Positions 11,527-23,370 of a stretch of DNA of 64,000 bases are shown here, one piece after another (the stretch's first letter is position 1; each line of letters opens with the position of its first letter). The translations under genes were made by a program, and so were the position numbers. The notes under the pieces were generated by a model that was not told where the DNA came from, searched no databases, and saw only the letters and a program-made list of their open reading frames with translations. The stretch lies in contig JABYQN010000001.1 of assembly GCA_022606135.1 (NCBI GenBank), positions 1,178,001 to 1,242,000 on the forward strand, read 5' to 3'. The stretch is from Fomes fomentarius (lineage: Eukaryota; Basidiomycota; Agaricomycetes; Polyporales; Polyporaceae).

Positions 11527-12309
11527 GTGTTCAGCAGACTCTTGGATTCTGACCTGAGACTTCCCCTGTTTTCACGGTTTTTGTGAGATGTGCACAGCTC
11601 ATTGAGGTTTTCCTAGCCCATCTAGAAATTAACCTATGATATATCCTCATGTTCCATACTCTAGCACATGTTGAATAGCATTGGAATGGTTTACAATGGA
11701 GGCCATACAGCCCAGTGTGTGTCTAGGTCATCATCCACATCCATCGGCTCTGGGAGTGTCCTTGCTGCCATGGCATGTGGTTGAGTAGTACCACTACTAG
11801 TACTACTAGTATCATGATTCGGTGAGTACCCATGAACCTGAGATCCAGATGGGTGCTGAATTGGTATGGGTGCAGTTGGATAGTGGTAGTATGGAGGTGC
11901 AAAATAGATATTGGTTGGAGGTGGCTGAGGCTGCCAAGGTTGGGTGGATGTGATGGATTTGGAAGATGGGGAGTCAACTGTCCATGTGGAGTCGGCTTTT
12001 GTGCCTCACAAGCTTCTGAAGGAGGACTGTCAGATTTTTGCTTTGCAATAGGGGGAGGTAGACAATATGGGAGAGAGGAGACATTGGGTGTGCCAGTAGT
12101 AGTAGCTGGCTGTGACATCTGTATCACTGTGGAGGTAGAACTTGGATGCCCACTGGATCCAGAGTGGGAAAGAGATATCTGAGTTGTTAAGGGTAGTATA
12201 AATGAGGGTATTGCAGATGTAGACAAGGAAGTTGAGGATGAGGACAGAGCTGTAGTGTGTGGAGGGGGAAGCCACTGAGGTGGGAGAGCATCAGCTCTCT
12301 TCTTGCCCT

Positions 12310-12475
12310 TTGCAAGTTGAGTCTGTTCCTTCTTCTTCTCCTTTGCAGCCTGTACCTCCTGCTTCTTCTTCTCCTTTGCAACGCATGTCTCCTCCTTTTT
12401 CTTCTCCTTTGCAGCCTGGGTCTCCTCTTTCTTCTTCTCCTTTGCAGTCTGTGCCTCTGCTTTCTTCTTCTCTTG
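12310..12475 (-). repeat. 33 bp tandem repeats coding for AKEKKKEETQA units
   Basis: Four full units and one partial unit, each 33 bp, encode AKEKKKEETQA, AKEKKKEETCV, AKEKKKQEVQA and AKEKKKEQTQL in the C-terminal part of the decayed transposon protein. The differences between units mostly keep Lys/Glu character, which suggests that the charged helix was once under selection as a coiled-coil or basic tail. Confidence 0.85.
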
Positions 12476-15400
12476 CACTGCTCAAGTTGCATCCTTCTTC
12501 TGTGCTATCAATGCAACTGCTTTGGCACATACTGCTGCCACATCTGCTACAGCATGTGGTGGAGGTGGAATGCTCTTCAGGACAACCTGTGTGATTGCCT
12601 GATAGTTGTGGATGGAGTATGTATTGAGTAACCACATGTTCACAGAGTTGTGGTGTGCAACCTTCCAAGTGACATTGGATGGGAGTCGTTCTTGATGAAC
12701 AACCTTTTGAACCACATCTGAGCAGGATGCAGCTTGACAGTTGTGCTGAACATTCACAACACAGTGAATTTTCTGTCAATTGATAGATCAGTAAATATCA
12801 GAGGAGATTGAGATTTGAGTATATGTAAATAGCTTACTGAAGGATCAACTACGACCTTATGGTCTGTCAAAGTAAGGCATGGCAAGTGTAGTGTGGGATG
12901 GTGAGATGGAAGGAAGTCGAACAGTTGAACTGATACATGTGCAACAATCGGGTTGGTATTGTCTGGCACAAGAAGTTCAAGTACCTTTCCAACAGCGAGC
13001 TATAAATAATGTCAGATAAGCTCAAAGAAAGTGCAATAGCAGACAAGATTATCAGTATGAGACTTACCCCATCTGACAAAGCTCTGATGTGAGAGCAGAG
13101 TCGCCAAGTTGACATCCTGTGTCCTCAGAATAGAGACAGCCTTTGTTGTTGCACCTGAGATTGCTTTGAAATGATAAGAGAGTTGTGCGCATTGCCTGTC
13201 CCCTCCTGCAGGTGCCCTTGGGAGCCTCACAGAGCCTTATAGCGCTAATAAGCATGCATGCAGTCAACAAGTAAAGACCAGAATAACGCACCAACTGGTT
13301 TCTTCTCTGGCATCTTCCACAATCCTAAGAATTGTGCATGTTCTGGATGCTCGTCCTTGTATTTGAGGATGGCAGTCCCAGCCTGAACCCACTTGCAAGC
13401 CCCCCAATCATACCAGTGACCACCAGTAGCAATGTGCTTGATGATATCATGTGAAGCGAATGTGATGCAGGTGTCACAGCTAGGGGCTTGGCAATTGCTG
13501 TATACACAGGAGAGCCTGAAGACATGGTTGAAGCTCTCATAATGCTCAGTAGAGAACAGGATTGGTGGCCCAAATCATTGGATGTATGCCATCAGGTGGA
13601 CCAAAAAGTGGAACTTTGACTTGGTAATGAGAATGCTGGGTGAACATTCTGCTGTGATGTTCAACAGGTCTTCTACAGCCCATGACAGATCAGCCTAAAA
13701 ACCATTTACTAGTTAGTGCAACACCTATTAGAATGAACAATAAGACAGACCAGATACACATCCAGAATCTCAATCTTGGTATGCCACAACAATACCACCA
13801 ACCCGCCTATTGTATTCCATGCCTGTAGGACTGATGATGGGACAAGGTCATAGATGATGAAGGGTATTACTTGTGCAAGGCTCTCGAAGTTTTTCCCAAT
13901 CAAGCTTCCCTTGTACTGACAGATGTAGTCAGGAATCATGGATGGTGCATCGAGGCCCTCAGTACTGAGAGCTGTGAGCCTCATCTTGAATAGCTCCATT
14001 GCTTTTGCGTTCTCGATAAGGAGGACAGTCTGCAACCAGTGGTACTTCACTACACCAAGTAGAAATGTGTGAAGTACTTCAGTTGGTGTGTCCATATGGA
14101 TGTTGACACCTATAAGTATAGTTGACATAGTTGACCTATGTATGATCAATTAGAGAGCTTACCTGGCATACCAAGGAGTGGGTTGATATATTCCTCAATG
14201 GATGTGCCACCGAGGATCTCGCTGAGAGTTGCTTCAAGTTCCTTTCTCACCTCGTCTTCACTTAACTCTTCTTTCCCAGCTGACTTTGTACAGAGTGACT
14301 TGCCAAGTTCAGCCAAGGTGTTGAGAATTGGGCATGTGCTCAAGTCTGAGATACTGCTTTCTGTTGTCACAGTCTTCAATTTCTCTGCTGCAGATGGGAG
14401 AAATGCTTGCTGTATCTGCAACAGGATCTCCTTCTTGGTATCTGCAGGTGTGCGAGGCTCTCCAGGCTATTTGAAATATAAATAAGTGATGATGAAATAG
14501 AAACCAAGTACTCAAAGGATGTGCCATACCTCAAACAATGCATTGAAGCCCTCTGCAGATTGCCGCATCTCCTTTGTGCCACCAACATGACATGTTCAGC
14601 AGAAATAGTTACACTGTAGACCAGCATGACTACATTCTTCTGCTTGCATTGGGTTGTTGCCACCAAGGAACAGAGCATATAGACACAAGAGAACCTGCTC
14701 ATCATTTACACAATCAAATGCATCTACTCCTTCCTCAGCAGCAGTGCTTTAATAGAGTCAGAGTGTGGAATTGTTATAGTATGTACAGGCTACACACCAT
14801 ATAGACTGCTTCATTGCAGCCATCAGTTCCATTGGTGCAGCATGAGGAGATGATGTCACAAATCTGACACAAAATTCCTTCTCAATCAACTCCCATGGAA
14901 GGTTGGCATTTGACATGTGAAAATGCTGAGGTAGACAGTACCCCCTGTCCTTCTGCTTCAGCAGCTCATTGACAATGTAAACCTGGGAGCTGACCTTCAC
15001 AGCTGGGGATACAATCTCACCTGGAAGATTGTCCAACATCTTTGAGGCATTCTGTACCTGCTCCATCTGACCTCCAGATTTTAGATGTGGGTAATCCATC
15101 ATCGCCATGCAAGTGATTGGATTTGCATAATCCTGTTTATTGATGCAGTCAGAATGAAACAACCAAGGATTAAACAACAAGATTAAGACAACTTGTACCT
15201 TTGAGATAGCATGAGCAACATCATTGATGTAAAAGACATTGCCAGACAGTGAGACCACCTTGTGAGTGGGATCCCCAACAAGCTCTTGAATCTGTTCCAA
15301 GTGCATACTTTGATGGGACATTACAAGCATTCAAAACCTTTCCCCATGCAAGGATGGTGTCCTTCTGTGCCTCTGAGAAATGCAGAGTAGAGTTCTGTGA

Positions 15401-15480
15401 AGAAGATTGTGAGGGATCAGGCATAGTATGGGTACACGAAGGCAGAGGAGAGCCATGTGGATATTTGGGAGAGCTGTGTG

Positions 15481-15590
15481 GCCCCAGTGCAGCAGAACCA
15501 CATGGCCCCAGTGCGGCAGAATTTCATGGCCCTGGTGAGGCAGAACTATGCAGCCCTGATGAGGCAGAACCATGCACCAGGCCTGGTGAG
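15481..15590. repeat. 24 bp tandem repeats in the linker of the transposon protein
   Basis: Four 24 bp units begin at 15481, 15505, 15529 and 15553 (GCCCCAGTGCAGCAGAACCA-like, ending CATG or TGCA), followed by a partial unit. On the coding (-) strand they give eight-residue Ser/Ala/Gly/Pro units. One unit carries a TGA at about 15523. Confidence 0.8.
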
Positions 15591-15998
15591 GGAGAGCACT
15601 GTTGAGAGCCAAATTGAGGTGGTGGAGAGTGGTGTATAGGTGAGGGAGAGCCATGGGTGGGTAGGATATAGTTGTGTGGGGGTGATGGAGGGCGATGCAA
15701 AGGTGGGGAACATGACCGATGCTGACTTGAACTAGGCACTGTGAAAGTGCTTGAGACACTGTGGCATGTTTGCACACACTCATGCTTGTTGGAGTTGGTA
15801 TGAGCAAGGATGTGCTTCTTCTCATATGTGTTGTAGACCCCACTCTTCTTGGGACATATCAAGCATGCAAGTTGGGCCTCTCCCAGGATGTATGCGAGCT
15901 CTGAAGTGACGAGTGGTTAGTATTTCAGCTATCAAAGAGACATAAGTACTTGTTCGTGCACCTTCGTCCCGGATCAAGTCATCTATATCTTTTGGCAT

Positions 15999-17690
15999 TG
16001 TGTGTGTATTATATGAGACAGGACAGAGTGTGAGTAATGAGGAAATAGCAGATGCACTACAGCAAAGGAGTGAATACTCATATATAGGAGCCAGTCTACA
16101 TACAGGTAAGTGCTCATATGCTGGTGATGACAGCGCATACACACAACCTGCACTCAACCACCATTGCAACTGTCAGCAATCCCTGCCATTTTCTACCATG
16201 CCCTCTGTTCTTTCTGCAACAACCTCCCTGCTTGGCACTGTTCACCCTGATGGCAACTTGCCTCGGTTGGGGTTATCTGTCTCATTCCTAGGCAATCTTC
16301 CAGCTGGCCTTGACATTTGCAGCCTTGTAAGTACAAATAGCAGTGATGATCTCTGTGCTATAATATCCTGATTCATTTGTTCTTAGCCAATCCAGATAGC
16401 AATCTCATTCCCTAGTGAGCTAGGAGCATACACTTATCCTGCCCTCCAGCTCCTCCCTGAGCCAGTGGATGTGAGCAATGGTGACGTCAAGATATCTGAC
16501 AATGATAAATGCACAGTGAGTCATACTGACTTAACACATAGTTTTCTCATCAATACCTCATGTGTTATCACAGATCTGCAATGGTATTGCCGGTACTCCA
16601 CCTCCTTTTGCCCCTCTCCCTTCATTCTTTTGCACATCTGTGCAGGCAAGCTGGATTACACTCTATACTGAGATTGCAGCTTGGATGAAGGAGTATGTCA
16701 ACAATCGGGAGTTGAAAACATGGGAGTGGGCATGAGATGCATACTGGATCGCCTTTGTCATGGCCTATCCCAACTTCCCTCGTGCTACCTGGCCAATGTG
16801 GGACCTTGTGGTCCAATTTGATGGCACGTTCATCAAAGAGTGGGTTGAACATCATGGCAGTAACTGCAGTGGTTGGCAGGGAGCTCACCACTCCATGGGG
16901 GAGGAGATGTTGGCTTGGTTCCATCAACATGTATCATTTGTACTGTAGACCTGCACTCCCATGTCACATTGTGTCTCCTGTATTCCTGTTCCCAATCCCC
17001 TCCTGTCATTGACATATGTTTTATCTACTGGACATGTGGTCCCATGTGTTGCTCCTTACTTGGCAAGACCGATATTGCTCTCTTGTATGTCAGATATGCA
17101 GTCTATCCCATATATCACTATATCTCATCCCTTTCACCGTAACTTATGGCACCGTTATCAGACTCTTGTTCACGATGGGGCTACCACCCCAGACCTCTCC
17201 AAGAGTTGAGCAACATATGGTGGAGGGGCCATGTCTGATTAACTATGAAATATCATGAGATAATCTATAAGATGATGCTCAGCCCTCTTATTGGTCAAAG
17301 ATATCTGGGGATATCAAGGGCAAGAAATGCGCGCATGGTACAATAATTTCCATCAAGACACTGGGGACACATGAACATCACTTTGGTGTGTATCTTGTCA
17401 TTCATGAATTACTGATGTGAGAAAAGATACACTGTAGAATCCATACATTGTCACGCTGTCTTCAACTTGCTTCAGTCCCTAGTATTGCCTATCACAGTAT
17501 TCGTGGTAAGCTGTCATGGTGAAATTATATCAGGATGTGTGGTAGACAATAGTTGATGAGCCCATCTCTCTCCTGAATGATGTCATATGCAGGCTTGACA
17601 AGTGACAGACAAGTCACGCAGATTAGCACAAAATGCTGGTGGAACTGATCCAAGGACAAGCTCAGTAACAAGTAAAGGCATCCCTACTCA
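15999..17690. other. Unrecognised coding-like fragments on the + strand
   Basis: A Pro/Leu/Ser-rich run (16199-16371) and a later run at 16680-16948 reading KEYVNNRELKTWEW, MAYPNFPRATWPMWDLVVQF and FIKEWVEHHGSN look like pieces of one repeat-borne protein split by introns or frame changes. I recognise no domain. The rest (16950-17690) shows nothing that I can support. Confidence 0.3.
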
Positions 17691-18022
17691 CATCAGGAGA
17701 TCCCCAATTCTCTTAGTTTCTTGGGACTTCTTAGTTTACTAGTGTGCCAAAAAGATTCGTCTACTGTGACTTGACATAAGCTCAGATCCTTCCGAGAATT
17801 TGCACGCCTATTGAGCTTATTTCCTCCATTTATCATACAAATTTTGAGAGCGAAAAACAAAGAATTGCTGCTACAGTAAACCGAGCGCAAGTGGGGTCTG
17901 CAGAGTGCTTAGGGAGCCCAGTGGCTGTGCATAAGCGCTGGGATTTGCTTAGGTGCTTAGGACTCCTTAGGACTTCTTAGGACCCACCTAAGAGACCTAA
18001 GAGAATCGGGCAAGTCCTGATG
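17691..18022. mobile_element. MITE-like element with inverted ends and CTTAGG repeats
   Basis: The left end CATCAGGAGATCCCCAATTC followed by TCTTAG matches the reverse complement of the right end (CATCAGGACTTGCCCGATTC, then TCTTAG). The inner flank carries many CTTAGG/CCTAAG motifs (17905-18002), including CTTAGGACTCCTTAGGACTT. The total is about 330 bp with no protein. It marks the switch from the AT-rich repeat island to gene-dense DNA. The flanks show no clear target duplication. Confidence 0.6.
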
Positions 18023-18342
18023 CATGAATGCGGGGACAGGCAAGGGAGGAGGTCGGCATGGGTACCGTTGTACCCCGCATATCTCCTGTCCGTTCGTGCA
18101 TGGGGTTGATTATCCGCATTTGGCAAGCTGGGTACCACGATGACACCGGAAGGTTCGACTTTTGTGATTCAGGATACCCAAACGTACATAACGTATCCTG
18201 CGATATGTCGAGCATGCTTTCACCACTCTCACTACTCCTAAGCATCTATTCCTTCCGAGTCAGCAATTCAGTACCCCAACAAAGATTGCGAGATGACGTT
18301 GCACTCACATCACACGATGACCTCACGGTTAGACACCCTCAT

Positions 18343-20126
18343 TCAACCAAAGGCGTCTTCGCCATGAGGGCAAGGATTTCCCAACCAATGTTAGCAGCCG
18401 CAATTGAGGTAATCTCGTCTGGTAAGACACGTTAGACGGCGAACGGCGGCTAGCATGCAAAACCGTACCCTGAGTGTCGTAGTCCGGAGCAACCTCAACA
18501 ATATCAGCGCCGACGATCTTCAGCCCGGAGAGACCTTGAAGAATCTTCTTCATCTCCTACGAGATACAGATACGGTGAGTATAGATGACGCTCATACCAT
18601 GCGATCAGGAGCGTACTCTGGTAGTGAGACCACCAATTTCGGGACTGGTAAGAAAGACGTCAGTGTGATCCAGATAATCGAGTTTGGAAAGGAAGCTCAC
18701 GTTCCCGTCCTGCAATTATAGCAAGTGAGTCCCATGAATGTACTATGGTTAACGAGAAGAAGCACGTACGCAGGGGCCATGCCAGGATCGATGACATCAA
18801 TGTCGAGCGTAACTGTACCAAAGGATGTCCACAAGGCCGAACAGGTTGGAACCACAAGACGCACTGTATACTGGATTATCGCCGACAGTTTCGCGAATCT
18901 TCTCGACGATACCCTGCCAGCCGATGTCCTCGGCATCCCAGGCCTGCGAAATGACCCAACCAAACTCGTAATCGTCGTCATAGTTTTGCCAACTATCAAT
19001 CGCTCCACGGATACCAACATGCTGAAGGGCGCGTGAGTACAGCACTGACCATATAAGCGCTGCACCTCACGATGTTGGAGTTGTTCGGCGCGAGCAAGCC
19101 CTCATTATGCGCGTACCAGAAGTAGCTCCCGTGGCCAACGGGGATCTCCTCGCCTGGAAGCCAGGGACTATCCTATAGGAACAGCTCAATCATGGTGTGA
19201 TGACCTACTAAGGATAACCTGGCTTACAGGCATCGGCTTCGGTTTCCGTGTGTCTATATTCACGCAACTCAGTGTAGTATCATCAACATTGATACGATCG
19301 CCCTACCGAGGTGACTGTCAAAGTGAACCACGCTGACGGGACCGTAAACGCTGGCGACACCTCGCAGAAGTGGGAGTGTGATGGTATGGTCACCGCCCTG
19401 CACTTTCGTCAAGCAACGTCTCGACATGACTTGAAGAGCGCACCAAGGTCAAAACACGGGGATGGAATTGGCCGTCCTTAGCGATGCTCTTCCCCGAGTG
19501 CGTTCGCAGACTCGTGCCGGACAAGAGGGCTGCGTTCGCCAGCTCGAGCTGGCGCAGTGCGACCTTATTGTCGGTGAGAACCATAGCTGGAATACATTTT
19601 CAGCACAGTCACACTGGCAGGTGTCTGCGGAGTACTCACGGACGTCACCGCAATCCACGACCTCGAGATGGTCAGAGACGCGGATTTTCGCTGGAACGTT
19701 GATCCTGTTGACTCCGATACGGCGAGAACCCTTTCGAATACCGTTCGGTCCAAAACGTGCACTAGTCACACGGACGCATGTAAGAGAACGTCAAAACATG
19801 ACCGATGGTGGTGTAACTCACCCAGGACGGAAGCTAGTTGCGGTATCAAATGGTGCACCAATGATGGCGACATCGTAGCCGGCACCCTCATCAACACCGA
19901 AGCACCTCAGAGGAGCGGCGTTGGCGAACGTTGTCAAACCATTCCAGGCCGTCCGGGCCCACATCTCATTCGACATGTCGTCACCATAAGCCGCGAATAT
20001 CTCCGTGAAGTTGAGCGAGTTGTAGTTTTCCGAGTTGACGACGCTGATAGGATACTGAATACCACCCAGCACCCGAGCGGTCAGACTCGCGAGAAAGACG
20101 ACAGTGCCGAGACGAGACAAAGACAT
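18343..20126 (-). CDS. Secreted agmatinase-like ureohydrolase
   Basis: Arginase/agmatinase family enzyme, which would hydrolyse a guanidino compound such as agmatine to urea and an amine using two Mn ions. The ATG at 20126 opens a signal peptide ([17 protein letters not shown]), so the enzyme is likely secreted or vacuolar. Conserved parts in order: [33 protein letters not shown], the metal site GGDHTI, the second site [33 protein letters not shown], the third site [46 protein letters not shown], and a C-terminal helix ending at a TGA at 18343-18345. All metal-binding His and Asp positions expected for the family are present. At least ten short introns with GT-AG ends keep one open frame (first junctions 19822/19761, 19640/19586). 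The substrate is not proven by sequence. Confidence 0.9.
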
Positions 20127-20767
20127 GGCTAGTAGTAATGGAGTCGGAGTGTCGTCACTGTCAGTGTGTCGACGAATTCGCTTCTCTTGAGCATCATCGC
20201 CTGGATATATATAGTCGTGTTCTCAGGGGAAAGAGATAACAAGCGTACTTCCGTTATCTCTCGGCAGTGCCCTGGTGCGGGGAGGCGATTGCGAAGATGA
20301 CTGAATTTACGATAAGAGATGGCACTAGCACTTGATCAGCATCATAAGTACTAACTAATAGCACTGAGTACAGAGTTTTGCCAGAGGCGCGATAACGGCA
20401 AGTCGGGCGACAACGGAGTTCACCACCGATCTATACGACTATCGTCAACTTGCGATGTGCCGCTCGTTGGCTAGGCACAGTCTCATATTGTGGCCCAATG
20501 GCTCTTACTCTATGGCCCCGTTACTCTATGGCTGTACAACTTGAAGGTCAGAATGGAGGCATGGGATATACGATCTGGTCCATACAGAGAGCTCTTGGGG
20601 TGACCATGCGTTAGAATCGACCGGCATGACTTGGCGGTTAAACGTTAAACCTTTACATCTGTGGTCTCGTTCAATTTATTTGTCATCTTAGCGCTCATGG
20701 ATAGTAACATAGTTTTGGCCTTGGCCGCGACCCTCGCAACCTCTCCCCTAATTCTTCAAGTTTTTGG
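20127..20767. other. Intergenic, promoter side of the ureohydrolase
   Basis: It contains a TATA-like ATATATATAG at about 20202-20211, some 75-90 bp upstream of the ureohydrolase ATG, and otherwise nothing that I can support. It ends where the PAN2-like reading begins. Confidence 0.4.
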
Positions 20768-21205
20768 GAGCTCCTGGCTGCTTATGTTTGGTTGGATGTC
20801 GTCGACGTACCACCAGATACCCTCGCTGGCATATCAGAGGGATATCCTGCCGCAGCCCATCACTACCCGTTTCCGACATTCTTTGGTCTGGCATTATTTC
20901 CAGACATGTCTACACCAACACGCCCCGCAGTCTGAGAAGTGTACACTATCCCGTAGGAGGCCATCTCGCGGTGATGAAGACCCTCGCCACTGACTCCAAT
21001 GTCATCGCGTGTGGTGTAGCGGGAGAGGGCATCGGGGCTTGGGGAAAGGGCTGGTACTTCAAGTGAGACATTTTGTCATTCGTGCATATACCATACGAGA
21101 CTTCAGCTATATCTCAGGCCCGGAAGCCAAATTACCACCTTTTCCAACTATTTCTCCAATGCATCTACCATCGCCGTTTCAACGGCGTCATCGGAGTTGC
21201 TAGAT
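20768..21205 (+). pseudogene. PAN2: PAN2 pseudogene, N-terminal WD40 part
   Basis: PAN2 is the catalytic subunit of the PAN2-PAN3 poly(A) nuclease. The + strand gives LAAYVWLDVVDVPPDTLAGI, then in a second frame ILPQPITT, and in a third frame PVSDILWSGIISRHVY, SVHYPVGGHLAVMKTLATDS, GVAGEGIGAWGKG-WYFK, and later SQITTFSNYFSNASTIAVST followed by ASSELL. These fit the first WD40 repeats of fungal PAN2. Two frame changes occur within 120 bp and a stop follows the WYFK motif. The homology ends abruptly at about 21205, where the next PAN2 piece starts on the opposite strand. Confidence 0.75.
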
Positions 21206-22475
21206 TGACAGTTGGTCCCTCCGGCATCCTCGAGCCACAAAGCCGAGCTCGCACAATAGACAGTGTTCCCGTGGACAATCGGTGGTGATATGCGACTTTG
21301 CGAGTTCCGTATCGGCATCGTGTAGTGCATGACCTGTACAAGCGGGTTCGTGTACGAGTTGATAATATGTGTCTCCAATCCGCTGAACAGTGTCCGATCG
21401 TAGACTCTTCAGCAACGTGTCAGTGTTGATGCACAGCTGGGAATGAGCGAAGAACATACCCAAATCAAGATCCTCGACGCCGAATTTGGAATAAACAATC
21501 TCCACCTTGCGGTAGCACTTCGGGACGTCTTGATCTTGATCGCGCTCAACGCTTGCTGCGGAATCTTTGGGGGAGACGGGAAGTACATGGGCGTCGGGAT
21601 AAAGTCGGCCGACCACGAGGAAAGCAGGAGATTATTGTAGAAGGGCATGCTGACCGAGTTCAGAGGACTGACGCTGCATGAGCTAGTGGACAATCTTTGA
21701 ACGACGAGGGACTTACGTCATGTCAGTCCAATCGACCTCTGACAATGGCTCAGGTGTGTCTAGCCGTTCCATTAGCTCACTCTCGAAGCCTTTGAATAGC
21801 AGCATCACCTCTTCCGCAGCTGAGAGCAAATGCATCGCACCGTCGGAATCTCCGAAGGCCATGTATGCCGCGCTCGGTGATAGTTGCGACAGACGTGATA
21901 TAGGAGGGCGCATAGCCGTCAGTTCATGCGTAGGCAAGCACTCGGGGAAGGTGCCAAGTTCACTAGAATTTTGGGACAGACGGCGGAGAAGCATTACCAT
22001 GACTACGCCGGCTGGAGAAATTGACTGACCTGGTAGTATACATTCATGCTCGGGTCGCCGTGTCTACGATCTGCACGAGACCTTGGTTGGAAGTAATTGC
22101 AAGCGTAGACGGACGATTCGAGAACCTAGTGATAAGTGCGGGTCCGGTGGAGGATGGTATCGGAGATAGTGTCTTTAGATTGCGCAAGCCATAGATCTTG
22201 ACCAAATGATCGGGGTAAGGACGTCCTTGACCGGCGCCAGTCAATACGACGCGACGACCTGGAGCATACAACATCTTACCAGATACTGAGAGTGGTATAT
22301 AAGAGCGTGGAAGTGGTCTCAATTCCTTGAATACCACTCATGTGCGCCTTGCCCGTGCTTGACCCATATGAGCGAGTAGAAGCATCGCCAGAAACGAAAT
22401 ACGTCTGTGACTGTTCAGAAGTAGTAACTTCTGCAAGACCGTAGGGGTACTAGCACAAAGTAAGGACGTACACTC
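21206..22475 (-). pseudogene. PAN2: PAN2 pseudogene, inverted middle part
   Basis: Read right to left it gives the middle of PAN2: KAHMSGIQGIE, GQGRPYPDHLVKIYGLRNLK followed by TLSPIPSSTGPALITRF, STLAITSNQGLVQIVDTAT, SAAYMAFGDSDGAMHLLSAA, then DTPEPLSEVDWTDMT, MPFYNNLLLSSWSADFIPTP, YRKVEIVYSKFGVEDLD, FSGLETHIINSYTNPLVQVM, SHITTDCPREHCLLCELGFV and LEDAGGTNCQSSN. The last three need two frame changes, so it is not translatable. The order within the piece is normal, but its strand is opposite to the flanking PAN2 parts. The ends fall near 21206 and 22440-22480. Confidence 0.85.
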
Positions 22476-23370
22476 ATCCATGTTGCTTGTGCTGACCACA
22501 TTCACAGTCAACAATGCTATCGAGTTCATGGACTACGGGCGAGAAAGTGCAGGCTGAACTACGCGCGCATGATCCAGATGTTCCATCGCTTCCTCCTCGA
22601 TCAACTTCAGCTCCGAGGGCAACTCCTTTCCGCACAACCCCAGCCTGCTCCCTAACTCCGCTCCCGTCGATCTGCTTTCCCCAGCTCCGGCATCGATAAC
22701 ACAGCTTCTCAGAGTCGATGCCAAGAACACATGCACCAGCTGTCGTGCAGTACGCGAGTAGGAGAAAATGACGCACCTGATCCCCGTGCGGAGATCTTCG
22801 AGCAACGACCTGGCGAGCGAGATGTACTTTGCGTCGATTCTGCAGAAAATGCTCCTGAGGCAGACGACGCACAAGACGACGGGTCAGACGTACAAGCAGT
22901 TTGCGACTTTCGAGAGCAGGAGGTCGATACTCACGCGGGACTTGCCCCCGATCTTAGCGGTCAACGCGGCGATACATAACGATGGACTAGGGATCAGCGG
23001 AGGTAGACGTTCTTGAAACCCAGGATTGAGCTGAGGGGACAGGTGGAAGGCATGGATGATCCCGAGACGGTGGTGTATGTCGCTCAGGTTGTAGCGAAGG
23101 ATGCGCATTCGCATTTTGGTGCTATCGTAGGTCAGTTCGCTGTGAGGTGACACGTGATACTGACTGTATCACAGAGGAAGAGCTGTTGAGCATCCCTTCG
23201 GGCTGGAAGGTGAGTCCTAGACTACCACCAAGTACAACTTTTGTTTATGACTTCTGTATCAGGTTCCGGCCGACGGCCATCTTATAATTGGAGCGCGTCG
23301 ATCGACTTGACTTGAGCGGGCTGCTAGACAAGATGGAACATACCATCCTCTGTAAGGACACGAACATTGT
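22476..23370 (+). pseudogene. PAN2: PAN2 pseudogene, UCH-like part; nuclease domain missing
   Basis: The + strand resumes PAN2 exactly after the inverted part: NAIEFMDYGRE, NYARMIQMFHRFLLDQLQ in the next frame, SEGNSFPHNPSL, DAKNTCTSCRAVRE, TTHKTTGQTYKQFATFESRR, SILTRDLPPILAVNA, DDPETVVYVAQVVAKDAHSH, EEELLSIPSGWK joined over an intron to VPADGHLIIG, then LDLSGLLDKMEHTILCKDTN. These belong to the inactive ubiquitin-hydrolase-like domain. Stops (one just after MDYGRESAG) and frame changes break it. The C-terminal DEDD exonuclease domain, which should follow, is absent; the sequence runs into the 3' side of the PFKFB gene instead. Confidence 0.8.

Larger units (their letters stand above)
11723..15998 (-). 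pseudogene. Large multi-exon transposon-encoded protein, decayed
   Basis: Starts at an ATG at 15998 with MPKDIDDLIRDEGART. An intron with a clear CTAAC branch site and CAG end follows, then a zinc-finger-like part with CLICPKK and HILAHTNSNKHEC. Next come a low-complexity Pro/Ser linker, VGDPTHKVVSLSGNVFYIND, DYANPIT, CNYFC-TCHVGGTKE, EEYINPLLGMPG joined over an intron to VNIHMDTPTEVLHTFLLG, then GSLIGKNFESLAQVIPFI, RFGPPILFSTEHYESFNHVF, and a C-terminal part with NVQHNCQAASC and TYSIHNYQAITQV. The same order is known to me from multi-copy Agaricomycete proteins linked to DNA transposons; I cannot name the superfamily with certainty (CACTA/Plavaka-like is possible). In-frame TGA codons at 12482-12484 and near 15523, and a frame change near 15325, show decay. 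The C-terminal tail has Lys-rich 11-residue repeats. Confidence 0.65.

Noticed and set aside
12257..12631. Leu-rich 124-codon + strand frame resembling a membrane protein
   Set aside because: It is the reverse reading of the Lys/Glu repeats (AAG/GAG read as CTT/CTC) of the transposon protein.
13709..14149. A stand-alone gene for the DTPTEVLHTFLLG segment
   Set aside because: It joins by a clean GTAAGC...TATAG intron to the NPLLGMPG exon and is part of the larger transposon protein.
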